From the NCBI GenBank assembly GCA_905221605.1, contig CAJNDS010000080.1:848955-871454 (forward strand): 22,500 nt of DNA, in the 5' to 3' direction. The position numbers and the translations under genes are program-made. Shown piece by piece: positions 22,397 to 22,500 of the stretch. The notes under the pieces are model-generated. The model had not been told where the DNA came from, made no database searches, and was given only the letters and a program-made list of their open reading frames with translations. The stretch is from Symbiodinium natans. Lineage: Eukaryota > Sar > Dinophyceae > Suessiales > Symbiodiniaceae. Numbering within the stretch: the first letter of the stretch is position 1; the number at the start of each line of letters is the position of its first letter.

Positions 22397-22500
22397 ATGT
22401 ATTTATTTGTGTGTATATATATATATATACATTCTCTATATATCTATATACATATATATATATATCCATATATCTATATATGTATGCATATTGAATATGT
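22360..22500. repeat. (CT)n and (TA)n microsatellites at the window end
   Basis: About 16 CT units at 22360-22392, then AT-rich TATA/TATC repeats from about 22411 to the end. No telomere-type units here, so the mosaic domain ends near 22163. Confidence 0.9.

Noticed and set aside
1-22500. tRNA or rRNA genes
   Set aside because: No cloverleaf-type sequence or conserved rRNA core was recognised; the tRNA-like match at 8245 is a primer site complement, not a gene.

Overview
The window looks like nuclear DNA of a dinoflagellate. Four things point that way. The simple-sequence background is TTTAGGG/CCCTAAA (plant/alveolate telomere type). The one complete mobile element is a Ty1/copia retrotransposon whose gag and pol sequences resemble, from memory, the very large copia polyproteins of Symbiodiniaceae and Polarella. 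Its LTR carries a stretch resembling the 3' half of the dinoflagellate spliced leader. Several candidate exons have GC or other non-GT donors. The genus cannot be fixed from this sequence.

Layout. 1-8021: about 30 short telomere-type arrays, in both orientations, alternating with unique islands of roughly 50-400 bp. 8022-17929: a complete copia-type LTR retrotransposon on the + strand (9,908 bp; two 223-bp LTRs differing at one base; 5-bp TAGGG target duplication; half-tRNA primer site for initiator Met). It was inserted into one of the telomere-type arrays. 17930-22163: the same array/island mosaic. 22164-22500: unique sequence ending in (CT)n and (TA)n microsatellites.

The retrotransposon encodes, in order: gag with a CCCH finger plus a CCHC knuckle; a degenerate first copy of an aspartic-protease module; a second intact-looking copy (DSGA); a Rossmann-like segment with C5-methyltransferase-like motifs (HLFSG, GGPPC); an HHCC + D,D(35)E integrase; a segment with the His-x-Asp...His...Arg pattern of 2-oxoglutarate/Fe(II) oxygenases; reverse transcriptase (YVDD); RNase H; and a C-terminal tail with a hydrophobic helix and a Cys/His cluster. 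This copy is broken by four displacements, all -1, and one in-frame TAA within RT, although its LTRs are almost identical. The methyltransferase-like and oxygenase-like inserts are the most interesting content, because dinoflagellate DNA is known to be rich in modified bases.

A second hidden layer: many unique islands carry an open, protein-like frame on the minus strand, and several are bounded by plausible splice sites (for example 22191-22267, 18878-18941, 7711-7853, 6982-7040, 754-851). The simplest reading is that one or more minus-strand, many-exon host genes span the window, that the telomere-type arrays lie in introns, and that the retrotransposon sits antisense in one such intron. 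Openness alone is weak evidence over 60-150 bp, so these exon calls are tentative and no product is recognised.
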